A stretch of 44,304 bases of DNA from Magnetospirillum fulvum MGU-K5 (GTDB taxonomy: Bacteria; Pseudomonadota; Alphaproteobacteria; Rhodospirillales; Magnetospirillaceae). A program made the translations under genes and the position numbers. Of the stretch, positions 1 to 8,670 are shown one piece after another; position 1 is the stretch's first letter; the number at the start of each line of letters is the position of its first letter. The notes below the pieces were generated by a model that made no database searches, was not told where the DNA came from, and saw only the letters and a program-made list of their open reading frames with translations. The stretch is from contig NZ_AQPH01000025.1 in NCBI RefSeq assembly GCF_000442515.1, positions 1 to 44,304 on the forward strand. Reading direction: 5' to 3'.

Positions 1-1
1 G

Positions 2-181
2 GTCAAACGGGTCGGACGGGATCGCTTTGTCGCCACCGTGTTGATCGCGATCGCCAATGGCGGCCGGACCGAATTGCTGCCGCTGGTCGAGCGTTTGAAG
101 CTCGACCCGGCGGCGGAGGTTCGCGAGATGGCGACGTGGGCTGCCTCAGCCCTCGGCGGCGAGAGCGCGAGCCAGCTGTGA
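2..181 (+). CDS. queG: Epoxyqueuosine reductase QueG, C-terminal end (partial)
   Basis: This is the last 59 codons of a gene that starts outside the window. The visible protein contains the segment RFVATVLIAIANGG followed by VREMATWAASALGG. This matches the HEAT-like C-terminal tail of QueG, usually of the form RRNVLIAIGNSG then VR..A.WAL. QueG is a cobalamin-dependent Fe-S enzyme that reduces epoxyqueuosine to queuosine at position 34 of certain tRNAs. The catalytic and cluster-binding parts lie upstream and cannot be checked. The last 36 bases overlap the 3' end of the convergent XRE gene. The call rests on a short tail only, so it is moderately secure. Confidence 0.7.
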   Translation, partial: VKRVGRDRFVATVLIAIANGGRTELLPLVERLKLDPAAEVREMATWAASALGGESASQL

Positions 182-502
182 CAACGCTTCCTGATGGCGT
201 TCGTTGGTGATGGTCGCGAAATTCCGCGCCAACTCCAGGCACATTCTCTGACGGGCATTCAGATCGGACGCGCGATTGGTCTCGATGCCCTCGAAGAAAT
301 AATTGACCGGGACGGAGAGCGCCTGGGCGATCTCGTACAAACGGCCGGAAGAGATGCGGTTGATGCCGCGTTCGTATTTGTGGGCCTGCTGATAGGTCAC
401 ACCGATAAGGTCAGCCATCTGCTGCTGAGAAAGCCCGAGCATAATGCGGCGCTCGCGAATTCTTGCTCCGACGTGACGGTCGATATCATTGGCACGGTTC
501 AT
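146..502 (-). CDS. XRE/Cro-CI family transcriptional regulator (PraR-like paralogue)
   Basis: This is a 118-residue DNA-binding protein. The HTH_3 domain spans about residues 12-65 and includes GARIRERR, LGLSQQQMADLIGV and QQAHKYERGINRIS. The layout HVGAR, helix-turn-helix, short linker with YFFEG, then a helical tail is shared with the gene at 23765-24220. The two are therefore paralogues of the alphaproteobacterial PraR/PhrR type. I chose the ATG at 502 because the HVGAR region starts soon after it and a GAGG lies about 12 bases upstream. An in-frame ATG at 526 and a longer reading frame to 607 add residues without family similarity. The gene is convergent with and overlaps queG. The targets are not evident. 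Confidence 0.8.
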   Translation of the reverse strand: MNRANDIDRHVGARIRERRIMLGLSQQQMADLIGVTYQQAHKYERGINRISSGRLYEIAQALSVPVNYFFEGIETNRASDLNARQRMCLELARNFATITNERHQEALSQLARALAAEG

Positions 503-733
503 AATATACTCGGGCCTCGTCTTCATCCTCGCCGCAATACTTGGTCTATATGTCGGCAGGATTGGATGGATAGTTGGGGTCCGGCACCCGGTGCGGGTGA
601 TAACCACCTGCCGCTGAGATAGGCTGAATTCCTGAGGGGGGCAACCCGAAACTGCCCAACCTGTGGAAATCCGTAATACTACGCAGAGTTTGAATCTTAA
701 GTATTATGTATATTGATCAAGACTCAGATCGCG

Positions 734-1849
734 TTAGAGGATCGCGTTCGCCGGATCGATCCAGCCGCCGCCGAGCATTCTAGAGCCTTGATAAATAACG
801 CAGGCTTGGCCGGGGGCAACGCCCTGTTCCGGTTGGAGCAGTCTGACCTCGGCGGATGTCTTATCCAAACGTCGTAATTGGGCCGGAACAGGGGGCCGGG
901 TCGAGCGAACCCGGACCTCAACTGCCAGTTCTGTTTCAGACCCGCCTAGCCAGTTGAAGCCGGACAGCATCACCCGGCTTTGATTGAGCGCTTCGCGGGG
1001 GCCGACGATGACCCGGGCGGTCTCGGCCTCGACCGCCAGCACATACAGCGGCGGCCCACCGCCCAACCCCAGACCCCGCCGCTGACCGACGGTGAAATGG
1101 ATGATGCCGGGGTGGTGGCCCAGTACCTTTCCGTCGCGATCGACGATGTCGCCGGGGCGAACCGCCTCGGGACACAAGGTTGCGACAATCCGGGTGTGGT
1201 CGCCATCGGGGACGAAGCAGATGTCCTGGCTGTCGGGCTTGGCGGCGACGGTCAGACCGTGACGGGCGGCGATGGCGCGGGTCTCGGTCTTGTTTTCGAT
1301 GTCGCCCAGCGGAAAGCGGAGGAAATCGAGCTGCTCGCGGGTGGTGGCGAACAGGAAATAGCTTTGGTCGCGGGCGGGGTCGCGGCCACGCAGCATTTCC
1401 GGCCCGTCCACGCCCTGGCGGCGGCGGACATAATGGCCGGTGACCAGGGCATCGCCGCCGAGATCGCGGGCTAGGGCCAGCAGATCGCGGAACTTGACGG
1501 TGCGATTGCATTCGATGCACGGCACCGGGGTCCGCCCGGCGGCATAAGCGGCGGCGAAGGGGGCGATGACGTCGCGCTTGAACTCGGCTTCAAGGTCGTG
1601 GACGTAATGAGGAATGCCCAATTGGTCGGCGACGGCGCGGGCGTCGTGCAGATCGCGCCCGCCACAGCAGCCGATCGCGGCGGGGCCGGGATCGTGCAGC
1701 CGCAGCGTCACCCCGACGACATCATAGCCCTGTTCGAGCAGCAGCGCCGCCGTTGCCGAGGAATCGACGCCACCCGACATCGCCACCACGACGCGGGTGG
1801 CGTGGGGCGGTTTGGCGATGTCGAGGCTGTTCAGGCCGGAAGACGGCAT
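734..1849 (-). CDS. mnmA: tRNA-specific 2-thiouridylase MnmA
   Basis: MnmA adenylates and then thiolates U34 of tRNA Lys, Glu and Gln, giving s2U, with sulfur that originates from IscS. The 371-residue protein has the PP-loop ATP motif SGGVDSS near residues 25-31. It also has [13 protein letters not shown] with Cys114 aligned to the family catalytic cysteine, and [12 protein letters not shown] with Cys211 as the persulfide-carrying cysteine. [11 protein letters not shown] sits in the central domain. It is the last gene of the minus-strand isc operon, 91 bases after fdx, with a hairpin in the gap. Its position puts a main user of IscS sulfur in the same transcription unit as the sulfur donor. 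Length and motifs are typical. Confidence 0.95.
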   Translation of the reverse strand: MPSSGLNSLDIAKPPHATRVVVAMSGGVDSSATAALLLEQGYDVVGVTLRLHDPGPAAIGCCGGRDLHDARAVADQLGIPHYVHDLEAEFKRDVIAPFAAAYAAGRTPVPCIECNRTVKFRDLLALARDLGGDALVTGHYVRRRQGVDGPEMLRGRDPARDQSYFLFATTREQLDFLRFPLGDIENKTETRAIAARHGLTVAAKPDSQDICFVPDGDHTRIVATLCPEAVRPGDIVDRDGKVLGHHPGIIHFTVGQRRGLGLGGGPPLYVLAVEAETARVIVGPREALNQSRVMLSGFNWLGGSETELAVEVRVRSTRPPVPAQLRRLDKTSAEVRLLQPEQGVAPGQACVIYQGSRMLGGGWIDPANAIL

Positions 1850-1894
1850 GGCGCGGATTCGTTCTGTTGCGGGCGCGGTCCGGGGGCCGCCCCG

Positions 1895-1926
1895 CTCTCA
1901 CCGGGGCCGGGCCGCCCCCGTGAGAG
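1895..1926 (-). other. Hairpin between fdx and mnmA
   Basis: CTCTCAC at 1895-1901 pairs with GTGAGAG at 1920-1926. After one C-C mismatch, GGGG at 1903-1906 pairs with CCCC at 1915-1918. No T-run follows on either strand, so this is not a standard intrinsic terminator. It may be an RNA stability or processing element that sets mnmA expression apart from the Fe-S genes. That role is an inference. Confidence 0.5.
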
Positions 1927-1940
1927 GTCCAGGGGGTGGA

Positions 1941-2279
1941 CTATTTCTTGCCGACCATCATGTTGCGGGTCGCGGCGGGCAGGGTGACGGTCAGCCCGTC
2001 CATCTCCTTGGTGACGATGATCTGGCAGCCCAGCCGCGAGGTCGCGGTCAGCCCGAACGCGAGATCGAGCATGTCCTCTTCGTCTTCGCTGGCGGGCGGA
2101 ATCTTGTCGTACCATTCCTTGGCGACGACGACATGGCAGGTCGAACAGGCCAGCGAGCCCTCGCAGGCCCCTTCCAGATCGACGTGATTGCGGTGGGCGG
2201 CTTCCATCACCGACAGGCCTTCGGCGGCATCGACCTCGGTGCGCGAGCCGTCGGGATTGATGAATGTCAGTTTGGGCAT
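1941..2279 (-). CDS. fdx: ISC-type [2Fe-2S] ferredoxin
   Basis: This 112-residue adrenodoxin-like ferredoxin supplies electrons for Fe-S cluster assembly on IscU. The four cluster ligands are visible as Cys39, Cys45, Cys48 ([10 protein letters not shown]) and Cys85 (SRLGCQ). The acidic stretch SEDEEDMLD near residues 64-72 is the usual partner-binding helix of this family. It follows hscA by 27 bases and precedes mnmA. The ATG at 2279 has AAAGG about 10 bases upstream. Nothing is missing or unusual. Confidence 0.93.
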   Translation of the reverse strand: MPKLTFINPDGSRTEVDAAEGLSVMEAAHRNHVDLEGACEGSLACSTCHVVVAKEWYDKIPPASEDEEDMLDLAFGLTATSRLGCQIIVTKEMDGLTVTLPAATRNMMVGKK

Positions 2280-2306
2280 GGGACGCGTGCCTTTATCCGA
2301 AAAGAG

Positions 2307-4196
2307 TTAGCCGCCGATGGCGTCGTCAAGCGAATCGATCGCGACCCCGGCCAAAGCCTGACGGATACCGCGATCCATCCGCCGTTCGGCGAAGATCTTG
2401 GTTGCCGCCTCCAACGCGTCCATCGCGGCGGTGACGGCGTCGCGGTCGGACAAAGCGATGGTGCGCTCGACCTCGGCGATAGCCGCATCGATACCCTTTC
2501 GCTCGTCCGCGGACAAGAGGTCGGAATCGACCCCCAGCGCCGCCTGGACCGCCAGCACCGAGCGGCGGGCTTCGACGACGGTTTCGGCCAGCAGGCGGTT
2601 GTCCATGTCCTCGCGGGCATGTTCGAGCGAATCCCGCAGCATCGTCGCCATTTCGTCCTCGGTCAGGCCATAGGACGGCTTGACCGCGACCTGCTGTTCG
2701 ATCCCGGTGCTGCCCTCGCTGGCGGTGACGGTCAGCAGACCATCGGCATCGACGGTGAAGGTCACACGAATGCGCGCCGCTCCGGCGGCCATCGGCGGGA
2801 TGCCGCGCAGGACAAAGCGGGCGAGCGAGCGGTTCTGATCGACCATCTCGCGTTCGCCCTGGACGACGTGGATCGTCATCGCCGTCTGGCCGTCCTGATA
2901 GGTGGTGAATTCCTGGGCCATCGCCACCGGAATCGGGGTGTTGCGCGGGATCAGCTTTTCGACGATGCCGCCCATCGTCTCGATCCCCAGCGACAGCGGG
3001 GTAACGTCGAGCAGCAGGGTATCGGACCCGGCGGTCAGCGCCTCGGCCTGCAACGCCGCGCCGACGGCGACGACTTCGTCGGGATTGATGTCGGCGAGCG
3101 GATCGCGGCCGAACAGCGCCTTGACCGAGCTGCGGACCAGCGGCATCCGGGTCGAACCGCCGACCAGCACCACGCCCTGGATATCGGCGACGTCGATCCC
3201 GGCATCTTCGATCACCTGACGGCAGATCGCGACGGTCCGGTCGAGCCACGGCGCGGCCAGTGCGTCCAGCGTTTCACGCGAAAGGGTGTGGCGGGTGGCG
3301 ATGCCGCCGACCTCGATCATCCAGTCACCCTCGCGCTGGGTCGACAGGCATTCCTTGGCGACGCGGGCGGCGGCCAGGGCCTGCATCACCTCGCCCTCGG
3401 TCAGGGTGACGTCGCCTCGGGTCGCGGCGCGCTCGGCCAGGAAATGCTCGGCTACGGCATGGTCGATATCGTCGCCGCCCAGCGCGGCGTCGCCGCCGGT
3501 GGCGCGAACCTGGAACACGCCCTTTTCCATCCGTAGGATCGACAAATCGAAGGTGCCGCCGCCCAGATCATAGACGGCGTACAATCCCTCAGCCCCGTGA
3601 TCGAGCCCATAGGCCAGCGCGGCGGCGGTCGGTTCGTTGACCAGACGCAGCACCTCGAGCCCGGCCAGGCGGGCGGCGTCCTTGGTCGCGGTGCGGGCGG
3701 CATCGTCGAAATAAGCGGGCACGGTGATGACGGCGCGATCGACCTCTTTGCCCTGGGCCGCTTCGGCACGGGCGCGAAGCGCGCGCAGGATGTCGGCCGA
3801 GACCTCGACCGGGGTCAGCGTCCGCCCGGCGACGCGCAGCCGGACCATGCCGCCCTCGGCGGCGCTGTCGAGCCGGAAGGGCAGGGTGCCCGCCAGCGAT
3901 TTCAAATCCTCGATCCCGCGCCCCATCAGCCGCTTGACCGAACTGACCACCTGTTCCGGCTTTTCCAGGATCATCCGGCGCGCTTCGCGCCCGACGATCA
4001 CACTGCCGTCCTCGTCATACTGAACCACCGAGGGGATCAGCGCCTGACCGTCGTCGTCGCGGAGCACTTCGACCACGCCGCCCTGAGCCAGAGCCACCAC
4101 CGAATTGGTGGTGCCGAGATCGATGCCGACGGCAAGGCCGCGATCCTGCTCATGCGGAGCAGGGCTCTCGCCGGGTTCGTGCAACTGCAACAGCAT
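2307..4196 (-). CDS. hscA: Fe-S assembly Hsp70-type chaperone HscA
   Basis: HscA uses ATP to help release nascent Fe-S clusters from IscU, together with the co-chaperone HscB. The 629-residue protein has the Hsp70 ATPase signatures GIDLGTTNS (near residue 24), YDLGGGTFDLS and VVLVGGSTRMPLV. These are followed by the linker LLLDVTPLSLGIET and a substrate-binding domain. The N-terminus carries about 20 extra residues before the ATPase domain, as is common for HscA compared with DnaK. The initiator ATG directly follows the hscB stop codon (TGA-ATG, no gap), so translation is probably coupled. The fdx and hscB neighbours separate it from DnaK. Confidence 0.94.
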   Translation of the reverse strand: MLLQLHEPGESPAPHEQDRGLAVGIDLGTTNSVVALAQGGVVEVLRDDDGQALIPSVVQYDEDGSVIVGREARRMILEKPEQVVSSVKRLMGRGIEDLKSLAGTLPFRLDSAAEGGMVRLRVAGRTLTPVEVSADILRALRARAEAAQGKEVDRAVITVPAYFDDAARTATKDAARLAGLEVLRLVNEPTAAALAYGLDHGAEGLYAVYDLGGGTFDLSILRMEKGVFQVRATGGDAALGGDDIDHAVAEHFLAERAATRGDVTLTEGEVMQALAAARVAKECLSTQREGDWMIEVGGIATRHTLSRETLDALAAPWLDRTVAICRQVIEDAGIDVADIQGVVLVGGSTRMPLVRSSVKALFGRDPLADINPDEVVAVGAALQAEALTAGSDTLLLDVTPLSLGIETMGGIVEKLIPRNTPIPVAMAQEFTTYQDGQTAMTIHVVQGEREMVDQNRSLARFVLRGIPPMAAGAARIRVTFTVDADGLLTVTASEGSTGIEQQVAVKPSYGLTEDEMATMLRDSLEHAREDMDNRLLAETVVEARRSVLAVQAALGVDSDLLSADERKGIDAAIAEVERTIALSDRDAVTAAMDALEAATKIFAERRMDRGIRQALAGVAIDSLDDAIGG

Positions 4197-4817
4197 TCAG
4201 GGCGTCCTTGTGATGCGGGTTTTCTTGGCCCGGGCCTCTTCGGCGAGGCGGGACAGATATTTCAGCCGGATGGCCAGATGACCGGCCTGATCGAGGTCGT
4301 TGGCGTTGAAGGCGGCGGAAATGCCGCACTGGCAGGCGATCATCGCCGATTCGGCCTCCATTGCCAATTGCGCGACCCGCTCACGGGTCTCGGCCTCGGC
4401 CAGCGCCTCGCGCATCTCCATCTGCTCCATCAGCAGGGCGCGGTCGTTGATGGTGCCGCAAGCGGTCAGATCGACCGGGCTTCCCAGCAGGCCGAGCAGA
4501 TAGGCGGCGCGGCGGAGCGGGTCCTTCAGCGTGTCATGGGCGTCGTTGAGCGCGGTGGCCTGCGCCTGCGACAGCGCCTTTTCACGCGGCGATTTCGAGG
4601 CAAAGCGGTCGGGATGAACCCGCCGTTGCAGGCCGAGATATTGGCGTTCCAGCGCGTCCTGATCGATATCGAACGAACGCGGCAGCCCCAGCCGGGTATA
4701 ATGATCGACAACGCCCGGCCCCTGCACCGCGCCGCAGACCGAACAGAACAGGGCGCGGGACGCGACAGGGCCCTTGCAGGACCAGCAGGGGGCGATCGCG
4801 GAGGCGGGATGGTTCAT
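4197..4817 (-). CDS. hscB: Fe-S assembly co-chaperone HscB with N-terminal tetracysteine module
   Basis: HscB is the J-protein that delivers IscU to HscA and stimulates its ATPase. The 206-residue protein has a J domain (about residues 38-110) with the essential HPD at 68-70, then the C-terminal three-helix IscU-binding domain. Before the J domain lie two cysteine pairs, CWSC (Cys11, Cys14) and CSVC (Cys25, Cys28). This resembles the metal-binding N-terminal domain of mitochondrial HSC20 and is absent from E. coli HscB. I chose the ATG at 4817 because it lies just past the iscA stop and keeps the cysteine module. The longer frame runs back through iscA. It abuts hscA exactly. Confidence 0.92.
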   Translation of the reverse strand: MNHPASAIAPCWSCKGPVASRALFCSVCGAVQGPGVVDHYTRLGLPRSFDIDQDALERQYLGLQRRVHPDRFASKSPREKALSQAQATALNDAHDTLKDPLRRAAYLLGLLGSPVDLTACGTINDRALLMEQMEMREALAEAETRERVAQLAMEAESAMIACQCGISAAFNANDLDQAGHLAIRLKYLSRLAEEARAKKTRITRTP

Positions 4818-4833
4818 CGTCGGTCCTCGCCCC

Positions 4834-5169
4834 TCAGACGTGGAAGGATTCCCCACAGCCGCAGCGACCTTTCTCGTTCGGGTTGCGGAAGACGAAGCCG
4901 GACTGCATCTTGTCCTCGACGAAGTCCATTTCGGTGCCAAGGATGAACATCGTCGCCTTGGGATCGATCAGGACGGTGACGCCGTTATGTTCGACGATCT
5001 CGTCATAGGGCGTCCGCTCGTCGGCGAATTCCAGGGTGTAGGACAGGCCGGAGCAGCCCTTCGAACGCACCCCGATGCGAATCCCGGCCGACGGCTTGCC
5101 GCGCTTGTCGAGAAGGGCCTGGACACGGGTCGCGGCGGCGTCGGTGATGGTCAGTGGAGCAGCGGGCAT
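4834..5169 (-). CDS. iscA: A-type Fe-S carrier protein IscA
   Basis: IscA takes up iron or clusters and passes clusters to apo-proteins. The 111-residue protein has the three conserved cysteines, Cys39 in RSKGCSGLSY and Cys103 and Cys105 in GRCGCGESF. It also has the usual FVEDKMQSGFVFRNPN segment. I chose the ATG at 5169, which gives MPAAPLTITDAA as expected for the family, over an in-frame ATG at 5205. It lies between iscU and hscB, which separates it from ErpA and SufA. Confidence 0.93.
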   Translation of the reverse strand: MPAAPLTITDAAATRVQALLDKRGKPSAGIRIGVRSKGCSGLSYTLEFADERTPYDEIVEHNGVTVLIDPKATMFILGTEMDFVEDKMQSGFVFRNPNEKGRCGCGESFHV

Positions 5170-5229
5170 GGGGGTATCCTCAAGGATGGAAACGCGGTGG
5201 TCCAAAAGCCGGGGTGGGCGGCGGGCAGC

Positions 5230-5634
5230 CTATTCGGCTGCCGCGCTGTCGTCCTTGCCGGCCTTGCGCTTGTAATCGGCGATGGCGGCCTTGATCGCAT
5301 CTTCGGCCAGCACGGAACAATGAATCTTGACCGGGGGCAAGGCCAGTTCCTGGGCGATGTCGGTATTCTTGATCTGACCGGCCTCGTCGAGGGTCTTGCC
5401 CTTGACCCATTCGGTGACCAGCGAGCTTGACGCGATCGCCGAGCCGCAGCCGAAGGTCTTAAACTTGGCGTCCTCGATGATGCCCTCGGCGCTGACCTTG
5501 ATCTGAAGCTTCATCACGTCGCCGCAGGCCGGGGCGCCGACCAGCCCGGTGCCGACGTTGCCGTCTTCCTTGTCGAGCGATCCGACATTGCGCGGATGTT
5601 CGTAATGGTCGATGACCTTGTCGCTGTATGCCAT
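5230..5634 (-). CDS. iscU: Fe-S cluster assembly scaffold IscU
   Basis: IscU is the scaffold on which [2Fe-2S] clusters are built from IscS sulfur. The 134-residue protein has all three ligand cysteines, Cys37 (APACGD), Cys63 (FGCGSA) and Cys106 (HCSVLA). The conserved Asp39 follows Cys37, and the HscA recognition motif LPPVK lies at about residues 99-103. The ATG at 5634 gives MAYSDKVIDHYEHPRNVG, the canonical N-terminus. An in-frame ATG upstream at 5682 only adds unrelated residues. It follows iscS by about 80 bases. Confidence 0.96.
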   Translation of the reverse strand: MAYSDKVIDHYEHPRNVGSLDKEDGNVGTGLVGAPACGDVMKLQIKVSAEGIIEDAKFKTFGCGSAIASSSLVTEWVKGKTLDEAGQIKNTDIAQELALPPVKIHCSVLAEDAIKAAIADYKRKAGKDDSAAAE

Positions 5635-5714
5635 GACGAGTCTTCCTTTTCGGGCCGGAGGATCACTCCGGAATGATTCCAAACTATATCACGTCCGCAC
5701 GGGATGCGAGATGA

Positions 5715-6983
5715 TTAATGCTCGGCCCACTGCACCGAGCTGACATCAATCCCTTCCTGATGCATTTCCCACAGCGGGCTGAGCGAGCGCAGATGCTCGA
5801 CCGCGCTGACGATGTGGTCGATCGCATAGGAGATGTCTTCGTCGGTGGTGAAGCGGCCAAAGCCGAACCGCAGCGAGGTGTGGGCCATTTCGGCATTCAG
5901 CCCCAGTGCCCGCAGCACATAGGACGGTTCGAGCGAGGCCGAAGTGCAGGCCGAGCCGGACGACACCGCCAGACCCTTGACCCCCATCATCAGCCCCTCG
6001 CCCTCGACGAAGGCGAACGAGATGTTGAGGTTGCCGGGGACGCGGTGGTCAAGGTCGCCATTGACGTAAATCTCGGGCAGACGCTGTTGCAGGCCGCCCA
6101 GCAGGCGGGTGCGCAAGCCCAGCAGACGCTTGGATTCCTCGACCATCTCGGCCTGGGACAGCGCGCAGGCCAGACCGAGGCCGACGCACAGCGGCGTCGC
6201 CAGGGTGCCCGAACGCATCCCGCGTTCCTGGCCGCCGCCATGGATCATCGGCACCAGCCGGACGCGGGGGCGGCGGCGGACATAGAGCGCGCCGATTCCC
6301 TTCGGTCCATAAATCTTGTGGCCGGAAATGCTCATCAGATCGATGTTCATCGCGTTGACGTCGAGCGGGATCTTCCCCACCGCCTGGGCGCAATCGGAAT
6401 GGAAGTGGGCGCCCTTGGCCCGGCACAGCGCGCCGATCTCGGCCAGCGGCTGGATCACCCCGATCTCGTTATTGACCCCCATCACCGAAACGATCGCGGT
6501 GCGGTCGGTGATCGCCGCCTCAAGCTCGGCCAGATCGATCAGCCCGTTGGTGCCGACCGGCAGATAGGTCACCTCGAACCCTTCCTGCTCGAGGTGGCGG
6601 CAGGTGTCGAGTACGCATTTATGCTCGGTCGAGACGGTGACGATATGGTTGCGGCGATCCTTCAGGAACATCGCGACGCCCCGGATCGCCAGATTGTTCG
6701 ATTCGGTCGCGCCCGAGGTGAAGATGATTTCCTTGGCATCGGCTCCGATCAGCGCGGCGATCTGGGCGCGGGCCTGCTCGACCGCTTCCTCGGCTTCCCA
6801 GCCATAGGCGTGATTGCGCGAATGCGGATTGCCGAATTTCTCGGTGAACCAGGGCAACATCGCCTCGACCACGCGGGGATCGCACGGCGTGGTGGCCTGA
6901 TAATCGAGGTAAACCGGGACATTGGGCCGCCGTGCCGGGGTCGCGGCGTTGGTCGGGGTGGTCTTGAGGCCGAGGGCTGTCAT
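5715..6983 (-). CDS. iscS: Cysteine desulfurase IscS
   Basis: IscS is a PLP enzyme that converts cysteine to alanine and holds the sulfur as a persulfide for IscU and MnmA. The protein (422 residues from the ATG at 6983) has the PLP lysine in [10 protein letters not shown] (Lys223) and the mobile-loop nucleophile in [10 protein letters not shown] (Cys346). The C-terminus is of IscS type ([19 protein letters not shown]). AAGGAAGG ends 9 bases before this ATG. A second ATG at 6992 touches that Shine-Dalgarno directly and is less likely. About 18 residues precede the [11 protein letters not shown] start of the domain, slightly longer than E. coli IscS. It sits immediately downstream of a second desulfurase gene. 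Confidence 0.94.
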   Translation of the reverse strand: MTALGLKTTPTNAATPARRPNVPVYLDYQATTPCDPRVVEAMLPWFTEKFGNPHSRNHAYGWEAEEAVEQARAQIAALIGADAKEIIFTSGATESNNLAIRGVAMFLKDRRNHIVTVSTEHKCVLDTCRHLEQEGFEVTYLPVGTNGLIDLAELEAAITDRTAIVSVMGVNNEIGVIQPLAEIGALCRAKGAHFHSDCAQAVGKIPLDVNAMNIDLMSISGHKIYGPKGIGALYVRRRPRVRLVPMIHGGGQERGMRSGTLATPLCVGLGLACALSQAEMVEESKRLLGLRTRLLGGLQQRLPEIYVNGDLDHRVPGNLNISFAFVEGEGLMMGVKGLAVSSGSACTSASLEPSYVLRALGLNAEMAHTSLRFGFGRFTTDEDISYAIDHIVSAVEHLRSLSPLWEMHQEGIDVSSVQWAEH

Positions 6984-7011
6984 CGGTTTCATCCTTCCTT
7001 CAAATCGTGCG

Positions 7012-8157
7012 TCAGGCGGCTTCGGCCTGCGATATCGTGAACCCCTTGCGCCGGGCCAGATCGGTCCAGGCGGCAAGAAAGCGGTCGATGTCCTCTTCGC
7101 GGCTGGCCCAGCCCAGGCTGATCCGGATCGCCGACCCGGCGATCTCGGGCTCCAGGCCCATTGCCGTCAGCACCCGGCTGACCTCTTGCCGCCCCGAGGC
7201 GCAAGCCGGTCCGGCGCTGACCGCTACTCCGGCAAGGTCGAGCGCCATCACCTGAGTTCGGCCGGGCAGGCCGGGCAAGGCGAGGCAGGTCGTGTTGCTC
7301 AGCCGGGGCGAAGCCGCGCCGACCGCGATCGCCTGGGGCAGACGGGTCAGCGCCGCGCGCTCCAATCGGTCGCGCATCGCGCTCAATCTCAATGTGGTGG
7401 TGGGATCGCTCAAATCATCCCCTACCAAGGTGGCGCACGCCCCAAACCCGACAATACCGGGCAAATTCTCGGTTCCGGCCCGGCGGCGGCTTTCCTGACC
7501 ACCTCCAAGCAAGAAGGGTGCCAGGGGAAATGTCGGATCGGCCAGCACCAGCGCCCCGATTCCGGGAGGGCCGCCCATTTTATGGGCAGAGAGGGTGAGG
7601 AAATCGGCACCCAGCGCCGTCAGCGACAGCGGGGTCCGCCCGGCGGCCTGGGCCGCGTCGCAATGAAGTCGGGCGCCGTGGGCATGGGCCAGCCGGGCCG
7701 CTTCGGCCACCGGCTGGATCACCCCGGTTTCGTTGTTGGCCAGCATCACCGACACCAGCGCCGGGCGCGTGTCCTCGCCTAGCAGGCGGTCGAGTGCGGC
7801 AAGGTCGATCAGGCCGTCGGCCCCGACCGGAATAAAAGCGGCCCCGGCGCGTTCGGCCGGTTCGGCGATGGCGGGATGTTCGATCGCCGAGACGATCAGG
7901 CGCCGGGCCCCGCTGCCCGCCAGGATCAGGGCGTCGGCCTCGGTCCCGCCCGAGGTAAAGATCAGGCCGTGCGGATCGGCCCCGACCAGGGCGGCGACCT
8001 GGGCACGCGCGGTTTCCAGCCGTTTGCGTGCCGCCCGGCCCGGCCCGTGGATCGAGGAGGGGTTGCCCGCTTCGGCCCAGCATTCCGCGATCGCCGCCGC
8101 CACGGCGGGGCGCAGCGGAGCGCCGGAATTATAGTCAAGATAAGCGGTGCCGCTCAT
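7012..8157 (-). CDS. Second cysteine desulfurase, NifS/IscS family
   Basis: This is an aminotransferase class V enzyme of about 381 residues. It begins [12 protein letters not shown], and has the PLP lysine in [11 protein letters not shown] (Lys193), [14 protein letters not shown], and a nucleophile cysteine in SAGPACASG (Cys319). The full catalytic set implies that it can form a persulfide from cysteine. It differs from IscS in lacking the IscS C-terminal IscU-docking tail, and it has a shorter active-site loop closer to NifS. It lies between iscR and iscS on the same strand, with 28 bases to iscS. GGAAGG precedes both the ATG at 8157 and one at 8169. I chose 8157 because of spacing. The sulfur acceptor is unknown. 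Candidates are IscU or MnmA in the same operon. Confidence 0.88.
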   Translation of the reverse strand: MSGTAYLDYNSGAPLRPAVAAAIAECWAEAGNPSSIHGPGRAARKRLETARAQVAALVGADPHGLIFTSGGTEADALILAGSGARRLIVSAIEHPAIAEPAERAGAAFIPVGADGLIDLAALDRLLGEDTRPALVSVMLANNETGVIQPVAEAARLAHAHGARLHCDAAQAAGRTPLSLTALGADFLTLSAHKMGGPPGIGALVLADPTFPLAPFLLGGGQESRRRAGTENLPGIVGFGACATLVGDDLSDPTTTLRLSAMRDRLERAALTRLPQAIAVGAASPRLSNTTCLALPGLPGRTQVMALDLAGVAVSAGPACASGRQEVSRVLTAMGLEPEIAGSAIRISLGWASREEDIDRFLAAWTDLARRKGFTISQAEAA

Positions 8158-8196
8158 CGGCGCGCGCATCCTTCCGTTTTCGTCGCGCTGGCTGCG

Positions 8197-8670
8197 TTAT
8201 TCGGCTGCCGCGATGGTGCCGGGGCGGTCGCCGCCATGGAACATTCCCGAACTCCCCAGAATGCGGCGTTCGCAAATGTCATGGAGGGAAACCGAACTGA
8301 GATAGAGATAAATCTGGTTGCCCAGTTCCTCCCACAGATCGTGGGTCAGGCAGCGGCCCTTGTTGTTATGACAGCCGGCCGGAGTGCCGGGCGAGCATCG
8401 GGTGGTCTGGATCGGCTCATCGACCGCCAGAATAATGTCGGAGACGCGGGTCTGCTGCGCGATCCGGGCCAGCAGATAGCCGCCGCCGGGGCCGCGCACG
8501 CTTTTGACCAGCCCGCCCTTGCGCAGCTTCCCGAACAATTGTTCGAGATACGACAACGAGATTTCCTGGCGTTCGGCGATATCGGCCAATGCCACCGGGC
8601 TCCCGCGCGAGTGGCTGGCGAGATCGACCATCGCCATCACGGCGTACCGTCCCTTGGTGCTGAGTTTCAT
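8197..8670 (-). CDS. iscR: Rrf2-family Fe-S regulator IscR
   Basis: IscR is a winged-helix repressor and activator that senses Fe-S status through a [2Fe-2S] cluster. The 157-residue protein starts [18 protein letters not shown], the standard Rrf2 N-terminus. The recognition helix region is [21 protein letters not shown], shortened here to its flanks. The cluster ligands are Cys92, Cys100 and Cys107, with His110 in the motif CLTH that matches the E. coli histidine ligand. The ATG overlaps the cysE stop (8667-8670), so translation is probably coupled. As second gene of the operon it is expected to control the promoter near 9547-9575, where an IscR-like dyad is visible. Confidence 0.94.
   Translation of the reverse strand: MKLSTKGRYAVMAMVDLASHSRGSPVALADIAERQEISLSYLEQLFGKLRKGGLVKSVRGPGGGYLLARIAQQTRVSDIILAVDEPIQTTRCSPGTPAGCHNNKGRCLTHDLWEELGNQIYLYLSSVSLHDICERRILGSSGMFHGGDRPGTIAAAE

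Noticed and set aside
1797-3536. Long plus-strand open frame of 579 codons opposite hscA
   Set aside because: It is antisense to a conserved Hsp70 gene and has His/Asp/Gly-rich composition typical of reverse-frame reading in GC-rich DNA.
5718-7040. Plus-strand frame of 440 codons opposite iscS
   Set aside because: It is an antisense shadow of a conserved gene with no recognisable motif.
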